Shown: positions 1 to 8,130 of the stretch, one piece after another
Layout: every line of letters begins with the position of its first letter
How positions within the stretch are numbered: the first letter of the stretch is position 1
Source: Streptomyces sp. LUP47B
GTDB taxonomy: Bacteria; Actinomycetota; Actinomycetes; Streptomycetales; Streptomycetaceae
NCBI RefSeq assembly: GCF_001746295.1
Contig: NZ_MJAH01000034.1
Span: 1-58,112, forward strand
DNA length: 58,112 nt
Direction of reading: 5' to 3'
The notes under the pieces: model-generated
What the model saw: the letters and a program-made list of their open reading frames with translations, nothing else
Database searches by the model: none
What the model was told of the DNA's origin: nothing
Translations under genes and position numbers: made by a program

Positions 1-3000
1 CCGGGTGCCGAGCTTGCGCCGCCGCCCCGAACCACCGGGCTGCTGCGGGGGAGGCGTGGCCGTCCCCGGCTGCTGCACCTGAGCCGCCTGGCGGGTGAAC
101 GGGACGCCCTGACCGAGGGTGCGCACGCTGATCGCCCGGCCCTGGGTGGAGTTCGGGTCGACGGGCGCGGCCGCGGCTTCGGCGGGCAGCGGCTGGGCGA
201 CCCGGGCCTGCAGGGGCGTGCCGGGCGGCGGAGTGGACTGACCGGCTTCGGGGGCCTGCGCGGGCTGGGGGGCGGGCTGGTTCGGGGGTACGGCGGTGGC
301 GGCGCCGTTCGCCGGTACGGAGTCGTGGTTGGGCCACGGCTGGGGAGTGGGCGTGGCCTGCGACTGGTCTGCCGGTGCCGGTGCCGGTGCCGGTGCCTGC
401 GGCTGGGGCGTCTCGGCGGGGAGGGGCTGGTTGGGGGCCGCCTGGAGGGGCGAGGCCGGGGCCGGTACGGTCTGCGGAACCAGGCCGGCCTGTCCGGTCG
501 CGTTCTGCACGGGGACACCCGGGAACTGGGCTGACGGCACCGCGCCGGGGGCCTGCTGGGCAGAGGCCGTAGGAACGCCCACAGGAAGGGGCTGGCCGGG
601 GGCGCCCGCTTGGACACCCTGTCCGGGCGCCTCGGCGGGCTGGGCCACGGCCCGTCGGCGGCGGCCCGTCGGCGCGTTGGTGGGGTGCGGCTGCGGAGGG
701 GTGTGGTCGTCGGCCTGGTCGTGCGGCACGGCGTCGTGCCGACCGTCGTCACCGTGACCGTCGACGGGGACGGCGTGACCGGGGACCTGTGCGAGACCGT
801 TGACCGGAACGGGGGCCGCGGCCTGGCCAGGGGGCTGCATCTGTCCCGGAACCTGCGCTTGCCCCGGTGCCTGGATCTGACCGGGTACCTGGATCTGACC
901 GGGTACCTGCACTTCACCCGGGAGCTGTGCCGAGACCGGGGCCTGACCTTGGCCGGCGACCTGAGTCTGACCCGGGGCCTGACCCTGGCCGGGCGCTTGT
1001 GCCTGCCCCGGGGCCTGGAGCTGGCCGGGTGCTTGGCCTTGCCCAGGTACCTGCATCTGGCCAGGGAGCTGCCCCGCAGCACCCTGACCCGGCACCTGAG
1101 CCGGCCCCGCAACCTGGTTCGGCACCTGGCCCTGACCCGGGACCTGAACCTGTCCCGGAATCTGCTCCGACGCCGGCGTCTGTCCCTGTCCCTGTGCCTG
1201 CACCGGCGTCAGTCCCGCCGCGGCCGCGGCGTCGGACGGCCGGTCCGCGTCGGCGGGCGGGAGCGCGAACACCGCGCGGGGGGCCGCCTCCTGCGCGGCC
1301 GCGCGCTCCGACGCGGCGGCCAGGGCGCGCCGTCGGCGCCCGTCCTGCTGCGGTACGGACGAACCCTGCACGGCGACCTGGAGCTGACCCTGACCCTGCG
1401 CCTGGCCCGCTTCGGCGGAGCCGCCCGCGGGCAACGCCGCCGGCAGCGCGTGCTGTTCGCCGCCGTCGTTCAGGGCCCGACGCCCCGCCGGCACGGGCAC
1501 GCCCTGCGGCGGCACGGTCCCGCCGAGACCGGTCCCCGCGGCGGCGGACCCGGCGCCATGCTCGGCCGCCATCACCACGGCACCCTCGGACACACCGGCT
1601 TCGGCGGACCGAGCACGGCGCCGACCGGTACCGCCGGACCCGTCCACGTCATCGCCGGAGGCCTGCGCCGGTACGGACACGGGCTGTTCCAGCTCGGCCG
1701 CCGCCCGCCGCCTGCGCCGCCCGGTGGGCGCCACGGACTCGTCGGTCTCGGCCGGGACGTCGGCGTCCAGGAAGGAGTCGGTGGAGGAGCGCCGGGCCCG
1801 CCGCCGCCCGCCGCCCTCGGCAGGGGCGGTTTCCACGGGGGCGGTTTCCAGCGGGGCGGCCTCCAGCGCGGCCGGACCGGGAACCGCGACGGCCCCCGCC
1901 CCACCGCCGATGGGCACTTCGAGGACGTACGCGCTGCCGCTCATGCCCGGCACCTCGTGCGTCTGCAGCACACCGCCGTGGGCGCGCACGATCCCGCGCA
2001 CGATCGGCTCGTGCACCGGGTCTCCCCCGGCGTACGGCCCGCGCACCTCGATCCGTACGCCCTCGCCGCGCTGTGCGGCCGCCACCACGACCGTGTTGTC
2101 CATGTAACCGCCCGCGGACACGGGAGAGTTCCCGGTCGCGTCGACCCCGGCCACGTCCGCGATGAGATGCGCGAGCGCGGTCGCGAGGCGCTGGGCGTCG
2201 ACCTCGGCCTCGATGGGCGGCGCGTGCACGGCGAACTGGACGCGTCCCGGCCCGATGAGCTCGACCGCGCCGTCCACGCCCGCGGCGACGACCGCGTCGA
2301 GCATGACGTTCGTACGGACGATGTCGTCGGTGCCGGCGTCGAGCCGCTGATAGCCGAGGACGTTGTCGATGAGGTTGGTGATGCGGGAGTAACCGGCCGA
2401 GAGGTGGTGCAGGACCTGGTTGGCCTCGGGCCACAGCTGGCCGGCGTCGTCGGCGGCGAGCGCGGACAGTTCGCGGCGCAGTTCGTCGAGGGGTCCCCGC
2501 AGGGAGCGGCCGAGCAGGGTGAGGAGCTGGTCGTGGCGCCCGGCGAGCGCCTCGAAACGGTCCTTCTCGCGCTCGCCGAGTGCGGCGTACCGCTCCTCAC
2601 CGGCGGCGAGTTCCTCGGCGTGCTGCTCCTGGAGCTCTTCCAGTTCGGTGATGTGCTTCTGGCGCAGCGCGGTGAGTTCGGAGGCGTACTCCTCCTCGAT
2701 CCGCTCCAGCTCCGCCGAGTGGGCCTTCTCGGCGGCGGTCTTCTCGTCGGCGAGTGAGTCGTAGGGCCGCCGGTCGGTGAAGGTGAGCACGGCGCCGACG
2801 AGCTGGTCGCCGTCGCGCACCGGCGCGGTCGTCAGGTCCACCGGGACCTTGTCGCCCTTCTTCGACCACAGCACCTGTCCGCGCACCCGGTGCTTGCGCC
2901 CGGAGCGCAGGGTGTCGGCGAGCGGGGACTCCTCGTACGCGAAGGGGGTGCCGTCGGCGCGGGAGTGCAGGATGAGGTCGTGGAGCTCGCGGCCACCGAG

Positions 3001-3558
3001 GTCACTGGCCCGGTAACCCAGTATCTGGGCGGCGGCCGGGTTGACGAGCACGATCCGCCCGTCGGTGTCGGTCCCTACGACACCCTCCGAAGCGGCCCGC
3101 AGGATCATCTCGGTCTGCCGCTGTGACCGTGCCAGCTCGGCCTCGGTGTCCACTGTCCCGGTGAGATCGCGTACGACGAGCATGAGCAGCTCGTCTCCGC
3201 TGTAGCCGTAACCGTCGTAGGCCTGCTGGCCGTTCTCCAGGTTGGCGCTGGTGACCTCGACGGGGAACTCGGTGCCGTCGGTCCGCCGGGCGACCATCCG
3301 GGTCGGCTTGGTGCGCCCGCGCGGGTCCATGTGGTCGGGCCGCCGCATGGAGCCGGGGATGAGCCGTGAGTCGAAGTGCGGCAGCAGATCGAGCAGCCCG
3401 CGCCCGACCAGTGCGGTGCCCGGCGCCTCGAACGCCTCGAGCGCGATGGTGTTGGCGTTGACGACGGTCCCATTGGCGTTGACCAGCACCAACGCATCGG
3501 GAAGCGCGTCGAGTATGGCTGCGAGGCGAGCAGCGCCTCGGGATGGCCTGCTGCTCAC
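1..3558 (-). CDS. PAS-domain histidine-kinase-like protein with degenerate kinase core (partial, 3' end outside window)
   Basis: The frame stays open for 1,186 codons from a GTG at 3558, preceded by GGAGGAAG. The order is PAS-like domain (about residues 10-130), second PAS domain (145-262), charged coiled coil (265-340), DHp-like helices (340-400), ATPase-like domain (430-552), then a Pro/Gln/Ala-rich tail with PGQ repeats to the window edge. The position of the phospho-accepting His reads R351-S-L-R-G-P-L. The N box and first Gly box are not recognisable, although the last Gly-containing stretch (RAHGG) remains. PAS domains normally sense ligands or mediate partner contacts. I infer a pseudokinase or scaffold rather than an active kinase. 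No membrane segment is seen, so it should be cytoplasmic. No response regulator gene is adjacent within the window. Confidence 0.9.
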   Translation of the reverse strand, partial: MSSRPSRGAARLAAILDALPDALVLVNANGTVVNANTIALEAFEAPGTALVGRGLLDLLPHFDSRLIPGSMRRPDHMDPRGRTKPTRMVARRTDGTEFPVEVTSANLENGQQAYDGYGYSGDELLMLVVRDLTGTVDTEAELARSQRQTEMILRAASEGVVGTDTDGRIVLVNPAAAQILGYRASDLGGRELHDLILHSRADGTPFAYEESPLADTLRSGRKHRVRGQVLWSKKGDKVPVDLTTAPVRDGDQLVGAVLTFTDRRPYDSLADEKTAAEKAHSAELERIEEEYASELTALRQKHITELEELQEQHAEELAAGEERYAALGEREKDRFEALAGRHDQLLTLLGRSLRGPLDELRRELSALAADDAGQLWPEANQVLHHLSAGYSRITNLIDNVLGYQRLDAGTDDIVRTNVMLDAVVAAGVDGAVELIGPGRVQFAVHAPPIEAEVDAQRLATALAHLIADVAGVDATGNSPVSAGGYMDNTVVVAAAQRGEGVRIEVRGPYAGGDPVHEPIVRGIVRAHGGVLQTHEVPGMSGSAYVLEVPIGGGAGAVAVPGPAALEAAPLETAPVETAPAEGGGRRRARRSSTDSFLDADVPAETDESVAPTGRRRRRAAAELEQPVSVPAQASGDDVDGSGGTGRRRARSAEAGVSEGAVVMAAEHGAGSAAAGTGLGGTVPPQGVPVPAGRRALNDGGEQHALPAALPAGGSAEAGQAQGQGQLQVAVQGSSVPQQDGRRRRALAAASERAAAQEAAPRAVFALPPADADRPSDAAAAAGLTPVQAQGQGQTPASEQIPGQVQVPGQGQVPNQVAGPAQVPGQGAAGQLPGQMQVPGQGQAPGQLQAPGQAQAPGQGQAPGQTQVAGQGQAPVSAQLPGEVQVPGQIQVPGQIQAPGQAQVPGQMQPPGQAAAPVPVNGLAQVPGHAVPVDGHGDDGRHDAVPHDQADDHTPPQPHPTNAPTGRRRRAVAQPAEAPGQGVQAGAPGQPLPVGVPTASAQQAPGAVPSAQFPGVPVQNATGQAGLVPQTVPAPASPLQAAPNQPLPAETPQPQAPAPAPAPADQSQATPTPQPWPNHDSVPANGAATAVPPNQPAPQPAQAPEAGQSTPPPGTPLQARVAQPLPAEAAAAPVDPNSTQGRAISVRTLGQGVPFTRQAAQVQQPGTATPPPQQPGGSGRRRKLGTR
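786..1190 (-). repeat. In-gene tandem repeat coding for Pro-Gly-Gln units
   Basis: Read on the minus strand in the frame of the PAS protein, this stretch gives many units of the form (Q/I/A)-x-P-G-Q-x-Q-V/A, roughly 7-10 residues each. Two neighbouring copies at about 870-910 are nearly identical at the DNA level. It is a low-complexity linker that probably expands and contracts by slippage; no enzymatic role is implied. Confidence 0.8.
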
Positions 3559-3728
3559 GAGACGCTTCCTCCCTGTTACCGCACCTTGCCGACCGCTCGG
3601 GCCATCTTGCCAAGGGGCCCGCGACGTGTCACGCGAGGGAGTCTAAGCGCAGCCGTTGCGCGGAGGTGCCGGATGAGAGGGAGGTCGCACGACGAAGTGA
3701 AGTAGAACGTGTGACCGCCCCCCGGTGG

Positions 3729-4157
3729 CTAGGTGCCCATGCTGGGGAGGAGCGGCACGAACCGGTCCCAGCGCACGATGTCGCACCCGTCGCTCCGGTC
3801 GAACCAGGTGTCCACGGGACGCCCGGCCCAGGTCCCCGTGACGTGGGCGGTGGCGGGACCGCCGTAGAGCATGGTGCAGAAGCTGCCCTCGGGGACGGGG
3901 GCGAAGGTGTCCTTCCCCCACCGGGTGTTCCGTTCCAGGGCGGCGCAGGCGCCGGGGAGGTCGGGGTGGGTGCCGTGGGCGGGGTGACAGTCCACCTCGA
4001 AGGTCCCGTCGGCACCGCTTCCCGCGTCCCGGACGGTGACGACGAGATGGTCGCCGCCGTCGGTGTACGCCGACGCGGGAGTGGGGGCCAGGGCGGCGAG
4101 GAACAGGGGGAGGGGACTCAACCGGGCGAGCCGGCCGAGGCGGGTGACGTATGACAT
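3729..4157 (-). CDS. Secreted subtilisin-inhibitor-like (SSI family) protease inhibitor
   Basis: A 142-residue protein with an export signal: a basic start, a Leu/Ala-rich core and a cleavage-like ASA at residues 28-30. The mature part is the usual SSI length of about 110 residues. Four Cys at 57, 71, 94 and 125 fit the two conserved disulfides. The reactive-site loop reads C94-T-M-L-Y, placing Met96-Leu97 at P1-P1', as in classical SSI with Met-Val. Such proteins bind subtilisin-like serine proteases, and sometimes metalloproteases or transglutaminase-processing proteases, outside the cell. It is monocistronic and followed by the PAS gene after about 170 bp. Family assignment is firm; the target protease is unknown. 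Confidence 0.93.
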   Translation of the reverse strand: MSYVTRLGRLARLSPLPLFLAALAPTPASAYTDGGDHLVVTVRDAGSGADGTFEVDCHPAHGTHPDLPGACAALERNTRWGKDTFAPVPEGSFCTMLYGGPATAHVTGTWAGRPVDTWFDRSDGCDIVRWDRFVPLLPSMGT

Positions 4158-4310
4158 GCCCTGACTAACGCCGGACGGCGCCGTACGTTGCGCCGAAGCA
4201 CTTTGCCCTGCGCCCCGCCCGCCTAGTACCGTGGGAACCGATTGGTGGCACGACCTTCGACTGTGTCATCATCTGCACGCACCACTCGCGCTCGCGCGGG
4301 CGGCTGTGCT

Positions 4311-4401
4311 GGAGGCGTCGCCTAGTCCGGTCTATGGCGCCGCACTGCTAATGCGGTTTGGGACTTCAATCCCATCGAGGGTTCAAATCCCTCCGCCTCC
4401 G
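4311..4401 (+). tRNA. tRNA-Ser(GCT)
   Basis: GGAGGCG at 4311-4317 pairs with CGCCTCC at 4394-4400, with discriminator G4401. The anticodon stem CCGCA/TGCGG encloses loop CTGCTAA, with anticodon GCT at 4347-4349. A long variable arm and a T arm (GAGGG/CCCTC around TTCAAAT) are present. CCA is not encoded. It reads AGC/AGT serine codons. Confidence 0.97.
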
Positions 4402-4413
4402 CGCAAGATCACC

Positions 4414-4442
4414 GAAGCCCCGGTCCGAGCGACCGGGGCTTC
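4414..4442 (+). terminator. Rho-independent-type hairpin after tRNA-Ser(GCT)
   Basis: A perfect 12-bp stem, GAAGCCCCGGTC (4414-4425) with GACCGGGGCTTC (4431-4442), has a 5-nt loop and begins 13 nt after the tRNA. There is no strong U tract, as is usual in high-GC actinobacteria. Confidence 0.85.
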
Positions 4443-4588
4443 GTCGTTGTCCCCTGCTCTGATGGGTGTTTCCGCAGGTCACAATGGCTACGGCAAACGG
4501 ATTTCACATGCGAGCGGCAGTCATGTAATGTTCTTCCTGTCGCCGCGAGCGGCCCGGAAGGGCAAGGAACGGCGAGAAAACAGAACAA

Positions 4589-4661
4589 GCACTCGTAGCT
4601 TAACGGATAGAGCATCTGACTACGGATCAGAAGGTTGCAGGTTCGAATCCTGCCGAGTGCA
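4589..4661 (+). tRNA. tRNA-Arg(ACG)
   Basis: The 73-nt cloverleaf has acceptor GCACTCG/CGAGTGC (4589-4595 and 4654-4660) and discriminator A4661. The anticodon stem TCTGA/TCAGA encloses loop CTACGGA, with anticodon ACG at 4622-4624. The wobble A should be deaminated to inosine by TadA, encoded later in this window. The 3' end is followed by a recombinase relic, suggesting past use as an integration site. Confidence 0.97.
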
Positions 4662-4669
4662 CACAGGTC

Positions 4670-4697
4670 AAAGGCCCCGGATCACTCCGGGGCCTTT
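4670..4697 (+). terminator. Hairpin terminator after tRNA-Arg(ACG)
   Basis: A perfect 12-bp stem, AAAGGCCCCGGA (4670-4681) with TCCGGGGCCTTT (4686-4697), has loop TCAC and starts 9 nt after the tRNA. Confidence 0.85.
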
Positions 4698-4742
4698 GGC
4701 GTTTGAGGGGCGCACGGCAACGGCCGATGTCAGCCATTGACG

Positions 4743-4826
4743 TCAGTCGTCAGACCGTGAACCGGCGATCTGGGAGTGCCGGAGGATGCGCTGAGCCACC
4801 GTGGGATGGACCTTGAGGGCGATGAA
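4743..4826 (-). pseudogene. C-terminal relic of a tyrosine recombinase (integrase)
   Basis: The minus-strand frame ending at 4743 gives FIALKVHPTVAQRILRHSQI followed by AGSRSDD and stop. This matches the helix around the second conserved His/Trp region of phage-type tyrosine recombinases (pattern GVHPxxVQxILGHSxI). Upstream in the same frame there is no catalytic Arg box or other convincing integrase sequence, and the catalytic Tyr is absent. It lies 82 bp from the 3' end of tRNA-Arg(ACG), a common attachment site, so it is best read as the last fragment of an eroded integrative element. The assignment rests on about 20 residues. Confidence 0.6.
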
Positions 4827-4943
4827 CCTGGAAACCCGCTCGGCCCAGCAGTGGTAGGCGATGGACAGCGTGCTTCTTGTTCGCCATGCTGCCCGAGTGA
4901 TCACGCGACCATGTTGGCTGCGTTGTGTGAGAGGTGGGGGTTG

Positions 4944-5489
4944 ATGGAGCAATCGCAGGTCGTGGCCAGGCCGCCGGAGCGCATTCGCTACCGGTCCGCA
5001 CTTCTCCAATCCGTACTGCCCGTTCTGCCCCTCCTTGTCGTCGTCTGGGGTACGAAGGTCTGGGAGTGGATGAGCTGGAAGCCCGTCGGAGCTGAGATGA
5101 CCGAGTCGTTCGGCCTGTGGGGCGCCACGCTGTTGGCGCTGTTGATCGCCGGGCAGTACTTCGGCGTCACTCTCACGGAGTCGACAGCCATCGTGCACAA
5201 CCTCCGTCGCCGGACCATCCAGTGGTCGAACGTTCAGGCCATCTGCGTCGAAGGCTTCCAGGGCGCCCGAACCGTTGTGATCTACGAAGCGGGTGGCCGT
5301 CGTACCCGCCTGCGGGCACCAATCACCGGCTTCCTCCGCTGGGATCGCGGGTTCGAGGAGAAGTTCCAGACCATCGGCAAGTGGTGGCAGGACCACCGCG
5401 GTCCGGATTGGACACCCGTCCCGCCTCCTGCGGCACAGTTGAGCGGCCCACCGATTCCTGACGGGAACCCATTCGCCTCCCCCACGTAG
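4944..5489 (+). CDS. Small membrane protein with PH-like C-terminal domain, function unknown
   Basis: The chosen ATG at 4944 follows GAGAGGTGGGGG and gives 181 residues. Upstream in-frame codons overlap the integrase relic and look non-coding. Two hydrophobic helices are visible (about residues 16-36 and 55-72). A soluble domain follows in which TESTAIVHNLRRRTIQWSNV leads into short beta strands and a Trp-rich helix. The strand pattern resembles bacterial PH-like domains that follow a two-helix hairpin. A Pro-rich tail ends the protein. It sits alone in the small accessory region behind tRNA-Arg. No catalytic motif is seen, so a specific function cannot be assigned. Confidence 0.75.
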   Translation: MEQSQVVARPPERIRYRSALLQSVLPVLPLLVVVWGTKVWEWMSWKPVGAEMTESFGLWGATLLALLIAGQYFGVTLTESTAIVHNLRRRTIQWSNVQAICVEGFQGARTVVIYEAGGRRTRLRAPITGFLRWDRGFEEKFQTIGKWWQDHRGPDWTPVPPPAAQLSGPPIPDGNPFASPT

Positions 5490-5709
5490 TGGTCGGCGCC
5501 GGGCCTCGTACCTGCGGCATCGCCGTGACTGACCGCTCCGGCCAAAGCTATGGATCAGACGGGATCCGTGCCGCAGTCGCGCCGGATCGGAAGGGGACTC
5601 ACAGCGAACTGCGGCTGCCGGCGGAGGCCACAGCCGGCGAAGCGGAAGTCGGCATCCCGCAGGTCGGACCACAACTCGCCCAACGTCGCTCCCACGGTGG
5701 GCTCTTCGG

Positions 5710-6039
5710 TCAGAACGAGGCTGTGAAGCCGGCGGACTGGTCGAGGTGGAATGCGGAGCCCGGAGCCGTCGGAGTCCAACCCGCTCGCAGGGCAAGCCGA
5801 ACGGCTGCGGCAACACCGGACGGCCGTACAGGATCAGCCTCACGGCCGATCCAGTTGCTCGGATGCGGCTGGTCGGTGGTGACCACGAGCGTCATGCCCG
5901 GGGTCTCCGCATGCTCGACCGCGAACGAGCACGGTGACCAGGCCAGACCCTGAAAGTACGTCGGCCTGCCTCGCAGCCGCCAGCGGTAGACCGTACCGTC
6001 GACAACGATCCGTCGTGATCCCTTGCGGACCAGTGCCAT
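5710..6039 (-). CDS. Conserved actinobacterial hypothetical protein (109 aa)
   Basis: A 109-residue soluble protein starting MALVRKGSRRIVVDG, with an alternating beta pattern (VYRWRLRGRPTYFQG, then TLVVTTDQPHPSNW). No signal peptide, membrane helix or metal motif is present. I recognise it as a type of short protein common in Streptomyces genomes, but no function is known to me. Codon use is typical of the chromosome. The 220 bp downstream (5490-5709) contain no convincing gene. A shifted minus-strand frame there (5555-5779) is protein-like, so the C-terminus could once have been longer. The start is well defined because upstream sequence is non-coding. Confidence 0.75.
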   Translation of the reverse strand: MALVRKGSRRIVVDGTVYRWRLRGRPTYFQGLAWSPCSFAVEHAETPGMTLVVTTDQPHPSNWIGREADPVRPSGVAAAVRLALRAGWTPTAPGSAFHLDQSAGFTASF

Positions 6040-6162
6040 GACGCCCCCTTCAACAGCGACGATGCTAGCGAGCCCGGCCCCACGCGGTTGAACAGCGCTG
6101 TCTTGACACGATCATGTGGTTGTGAGGTGATCCACGCACCGTGATCCAGTGGGGGAGTTGTT

Positions 6163-6462
6163 TTGTCGTACGTAGCCGTGACGCTTGCTGGTGCCGATAC
6201 GCCGGGTGAGCATCTCCAACTGGCAGCCTTCACGGCCATGGCCGCGGTCTTCTTCATATGGTTGGGGCGACGGCAGCGCAGCACGGGGCGGAACGCGCTG
6301 GCGCAAACCGAGACCATGAGAGCCGCCGATCGGCTGATCCCGCCGCCGACTCCGAGTCGCGGGTACCGCACAGGCGGGTGCATGTACATCGTCGTCGGCT
6401 GCGTCTTCGCCCTGCCGGCCGTGTTCAACCTCTTGGCCGCGATCCTCGCACTCGTCGGATGA
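6163..6462 (+). CDS. Small two-helix membrane protein, unknown function
   Basis: A TTG at 6163 follows GGGGGAG and opens a 99-residue frame; an ATG at 6238 is an alternative start that would remove the first 25 residues. Two hydrophobic segments are visible: the first around residues 22-35 (LAAFTAMAAVFFIWLG) and a longer one near the C-terminus (about 73-98). They are separated by an Arg/Thr-rich loop. No known domain is recognised. It stands in the accessory region behind tRNA-Arg, between two unrelated short genes. Good G/C third-position bias supports coding, but the start codon is uncertain. Confidence 0.5.
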   Translation: MSYVAVTLAGADTPGEHLQLAAFTAMAAVFFIWLGRRQRSTGRNALAQTETMRAADRLIPPPTPSRGYRTGGCMYIVVGCVFALPAVFNLLAAILALVG

Positions 6463-6859
6463 GCGGGCGGGGCAGAAGGGAATCAAGGCCGACCTGGCGA
6501 AGATCATCAGTCGTTCACTGTTCCCTCCCCGGCCGCCGCAACCCCAATGCCTCGTTCCGGCGGCGCCACGCAGCAACCATCCATGTCGCCGCAGGTGCAC
6601 GATTGACGTCAACGCGGCCCCCTACGCCGATCACTCTCCAGTGTCCGGCTCCTGCTCGTCGGCTGATTCCTTGCGGTTTTGTCAGCGTTGGGTGGACGAC
6701 GGCCTTTGGGCCATGCGAGCGACCTACTATCCATCGGGCCGGTCGACGCGTCACCGCGGCTTGGTTCATCCGGTGCACCATCACGGTCTTCCGGGGGGAC
6801 TTCAACCGGATGAACCACGAGATCGGCGATCTGTCCGCCCGAAGCGAGAACGAGCCTCA
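6463..6859. other. Gap of about 400 bp, probably decayed sequence
   Basis: All frames here look like shadow reading, with no recognisable domain, RNA or repeat. One detail is notable: a 17-codon ORF (ATG at 6810, stop TGA at 6861-6863) ends overlapping the GTG start of the acetyltransferase. This could be a leader peptide or the tail of a lost gene. Confidence 0.4.
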
Positions 6860-7420
6860 GTGAGAATCACTCCCGCCCAACCGAGCGATGTGTCCAAGCT
6901 GCTGGCCTTCCGGTCGGAGGCCGCGGCCTGGCTTTCTCGCCGCGGAACCGACCAGTGGCAACGCCCGTACCCGGCGGACAAGTTGTTGGACACCGTGGAG
7001 GACGGGACCGTCTTCATGGTCCGGGACGGTGCCGCGACGGTGGCGACCATCACCCTGGCCCTCGAGGTGGAGTCGGGCCTCTGGACAGAGCGAGAGCTCT
7101 CCGAGCCTTCGATGTTCATCAGCAAGCTCTCCGTCGTGCGAACGCATGCCGGACAGAACGTCGGCGGCCGTCTGCTCGATTGGGCCGGAGACCGTGCCCA
7201 CCGAGCCGGGGCCACCTGGCTCAGGCTCGACGCGTGGACGACCAACGAGGATCTACAGGCCTACTACCTCCGCCAGGGGTTCGCGTACGTCCGCACGGTC
7301 TTGGACGGGTCGGCGATCGCCGGAGGGCCTCGGGTTTCGGGTTGGCTGGCCCAGCGGCCGACGTACCCGGCCGAGCACGGCTTTGTGGACGAGACCCCGG
7401 AGCCGGAACGTCTTGGGTGA
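6860..7420 (+). CDS. GNAT-family N-acetyltransferase
   Basis: A 186-residue single-domain GNAT protein. The N-terminus VRITPAQPSDVSKLL is the usual first strand and helix. The acetyl-CoA-binding motif A region reads ISKLSVVRTHAGQNVGGRLL, where the usual Q/RxxGxG/A is QNVGGR. Motif B is LRLDAWTTNEDLQAYYLRQG, ending with the typical YxxxGF. Such enzymes transfer acetyl groups from acetyl-CoA to small amines, antibiotics or protein termini; the substrate is not predictable. The GTG start at 6860 overlaps the stop of a 17-codon upstream ORF (GTGA), so translation may be coupled. The next gene is convergent. Confidence 0.88.
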   Translation: MRITPAQPSDVSKLLAFRSEAAAWLSRRGTDQWQRPYPADKLLDTVEDGTVFMVRDGAATVATITLALEVESGLWTERELSEPSMFISKLSVVRTHAGQNVGGRLLDWAGDRAHRAGATWLRLDAWTTNEDLQAYYLRQGFAYVRTVLDGSAIAGGPRVSGWLAQRPTYPAEHGFVDETPEPERLG

Positions 7421-7445
7421 CGGCTGGCCCTGCACCCGGGCTGCC

Positions 7446-8000
7446 CTAGGAAACGGGTTGTCCCTGCGGGGGCAGGTTCGCTCCGGCTCCAGGGGGAGTG
7501 ACGGATCGGCGTGGCGTCATATTGCCGGCCAGCCATTCCAGGTTCTCCCACACGCGGGGCTCGCCGTGCGCCTGTCGCTGCGTCTCCACCCAGGGCCGGT
7601 AGTTGTTCCAGACGGCGATGATGAGTCCTCCCCATGCCTCGTCGATGACTTCGGGGTCGAAGGCGTCCGACTGCGCGCCGACGGCCAGGAAGTTGAACAT
7701 GGTGAGGTAGGACGTGATCAGTTTCGTCGTTGGCTCGTCACCCGCCAGCGAGAGGCTGATCAGAGTTGAAATGGCCTCGTGGTCCCGCTCGTTGGGTATC
7801 CCCTCGTCGAACAGGATCTTTCGCCGCTCCATGTTGGCCGTGAGGTACTCCATGGTCGCCTGCTTGCGGCGCCTGTCGTGATCTTGGCTTGTGCCGCGAG
7901 CCAGCAGGAGGAGCTGCCACGCCAGTGCGCCGAAGGCAACGACACTGACGAGCAGAGAGCTGAACGAAGCGATCAGGGACCACCGCTCATACGACGTCAC
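7446..8000 (-). CDS. DUF4760-like single-span membrane protein
   Basis: This 184-residue protein has one N-terminal membrane helix (about residues 8-35) followed by a basic stop-transfer segment (DRRRK). The rest is a helical cytoplasmic domain with the MEYLTANMERRKILFDEG and LTMFNFLAVGAQSDAFD stretches typical of DUF4760 proteins, which also contain a conserved Trp-Tyr region near the end. DUF4760 has no established biochemical role. The tail is Pro/Gly-rich and probably disordered. It is similar in plan, though not obviously in sequence, to the TM-plus-helical proteins in the tRNA-Ser element. Confidence 0.8.
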   Translation of the reverse strand: MTSYERWSLIASFSSLLVSVVAFGALAWQLLLLARGTSQDHDRRRKQATMEYLTANMERRKILFDEGIPNERDHEAISTLISLSLAGDEPTTKLITSYLTMFNFLAVGAQSDAFDPEVIDEAWGGLIIAVWNNYRPWVETQRQAHGEPRVWENLEWLAGNMTPRRSVTPPGAGANLPPQGQPVS

Positions 8001-8070
8001 GGCCGAACCCTACGGAAGGCGCGCAGCCGGCGGGGCCGTTTCTGACATCAACGCCCGGCCCGGAAATGAG

Positions 8071-8101
8071 AGAGGCCCCGGAGGGGATCTCCGGGGCCTC
8101 T
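8071..8101. terminator. Hairpin terminator upstream of the DUF4760 gene
   Basis: AGAGGCCCCGGA (8071-8082) pairs with TCCGGGGCCTCT (8090-8101) around a 7-nt loop. It lies between the DUF4760 gene and the 64-residue protein, both on the minus strand, and best terminates the latter. Its arms share GGCCCCGGA with the tRNA-Arg terminator at 4670. Confidence 0.75.
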
Positions 8102-8130
8102 TGCGGTGGGGGTGATGGCGTGGCACGAGG

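Noticed and set aside
610..2757. Very long plus-strand ORF (715 codons) opposite the PAS protein
   Set aside because: Antisense shadow in high-GC DNA; its Leu/Arg-rich pattern mirrors the PGQ repeats and the minus strand shows clear PAS domains with a good ribosome-binding site.
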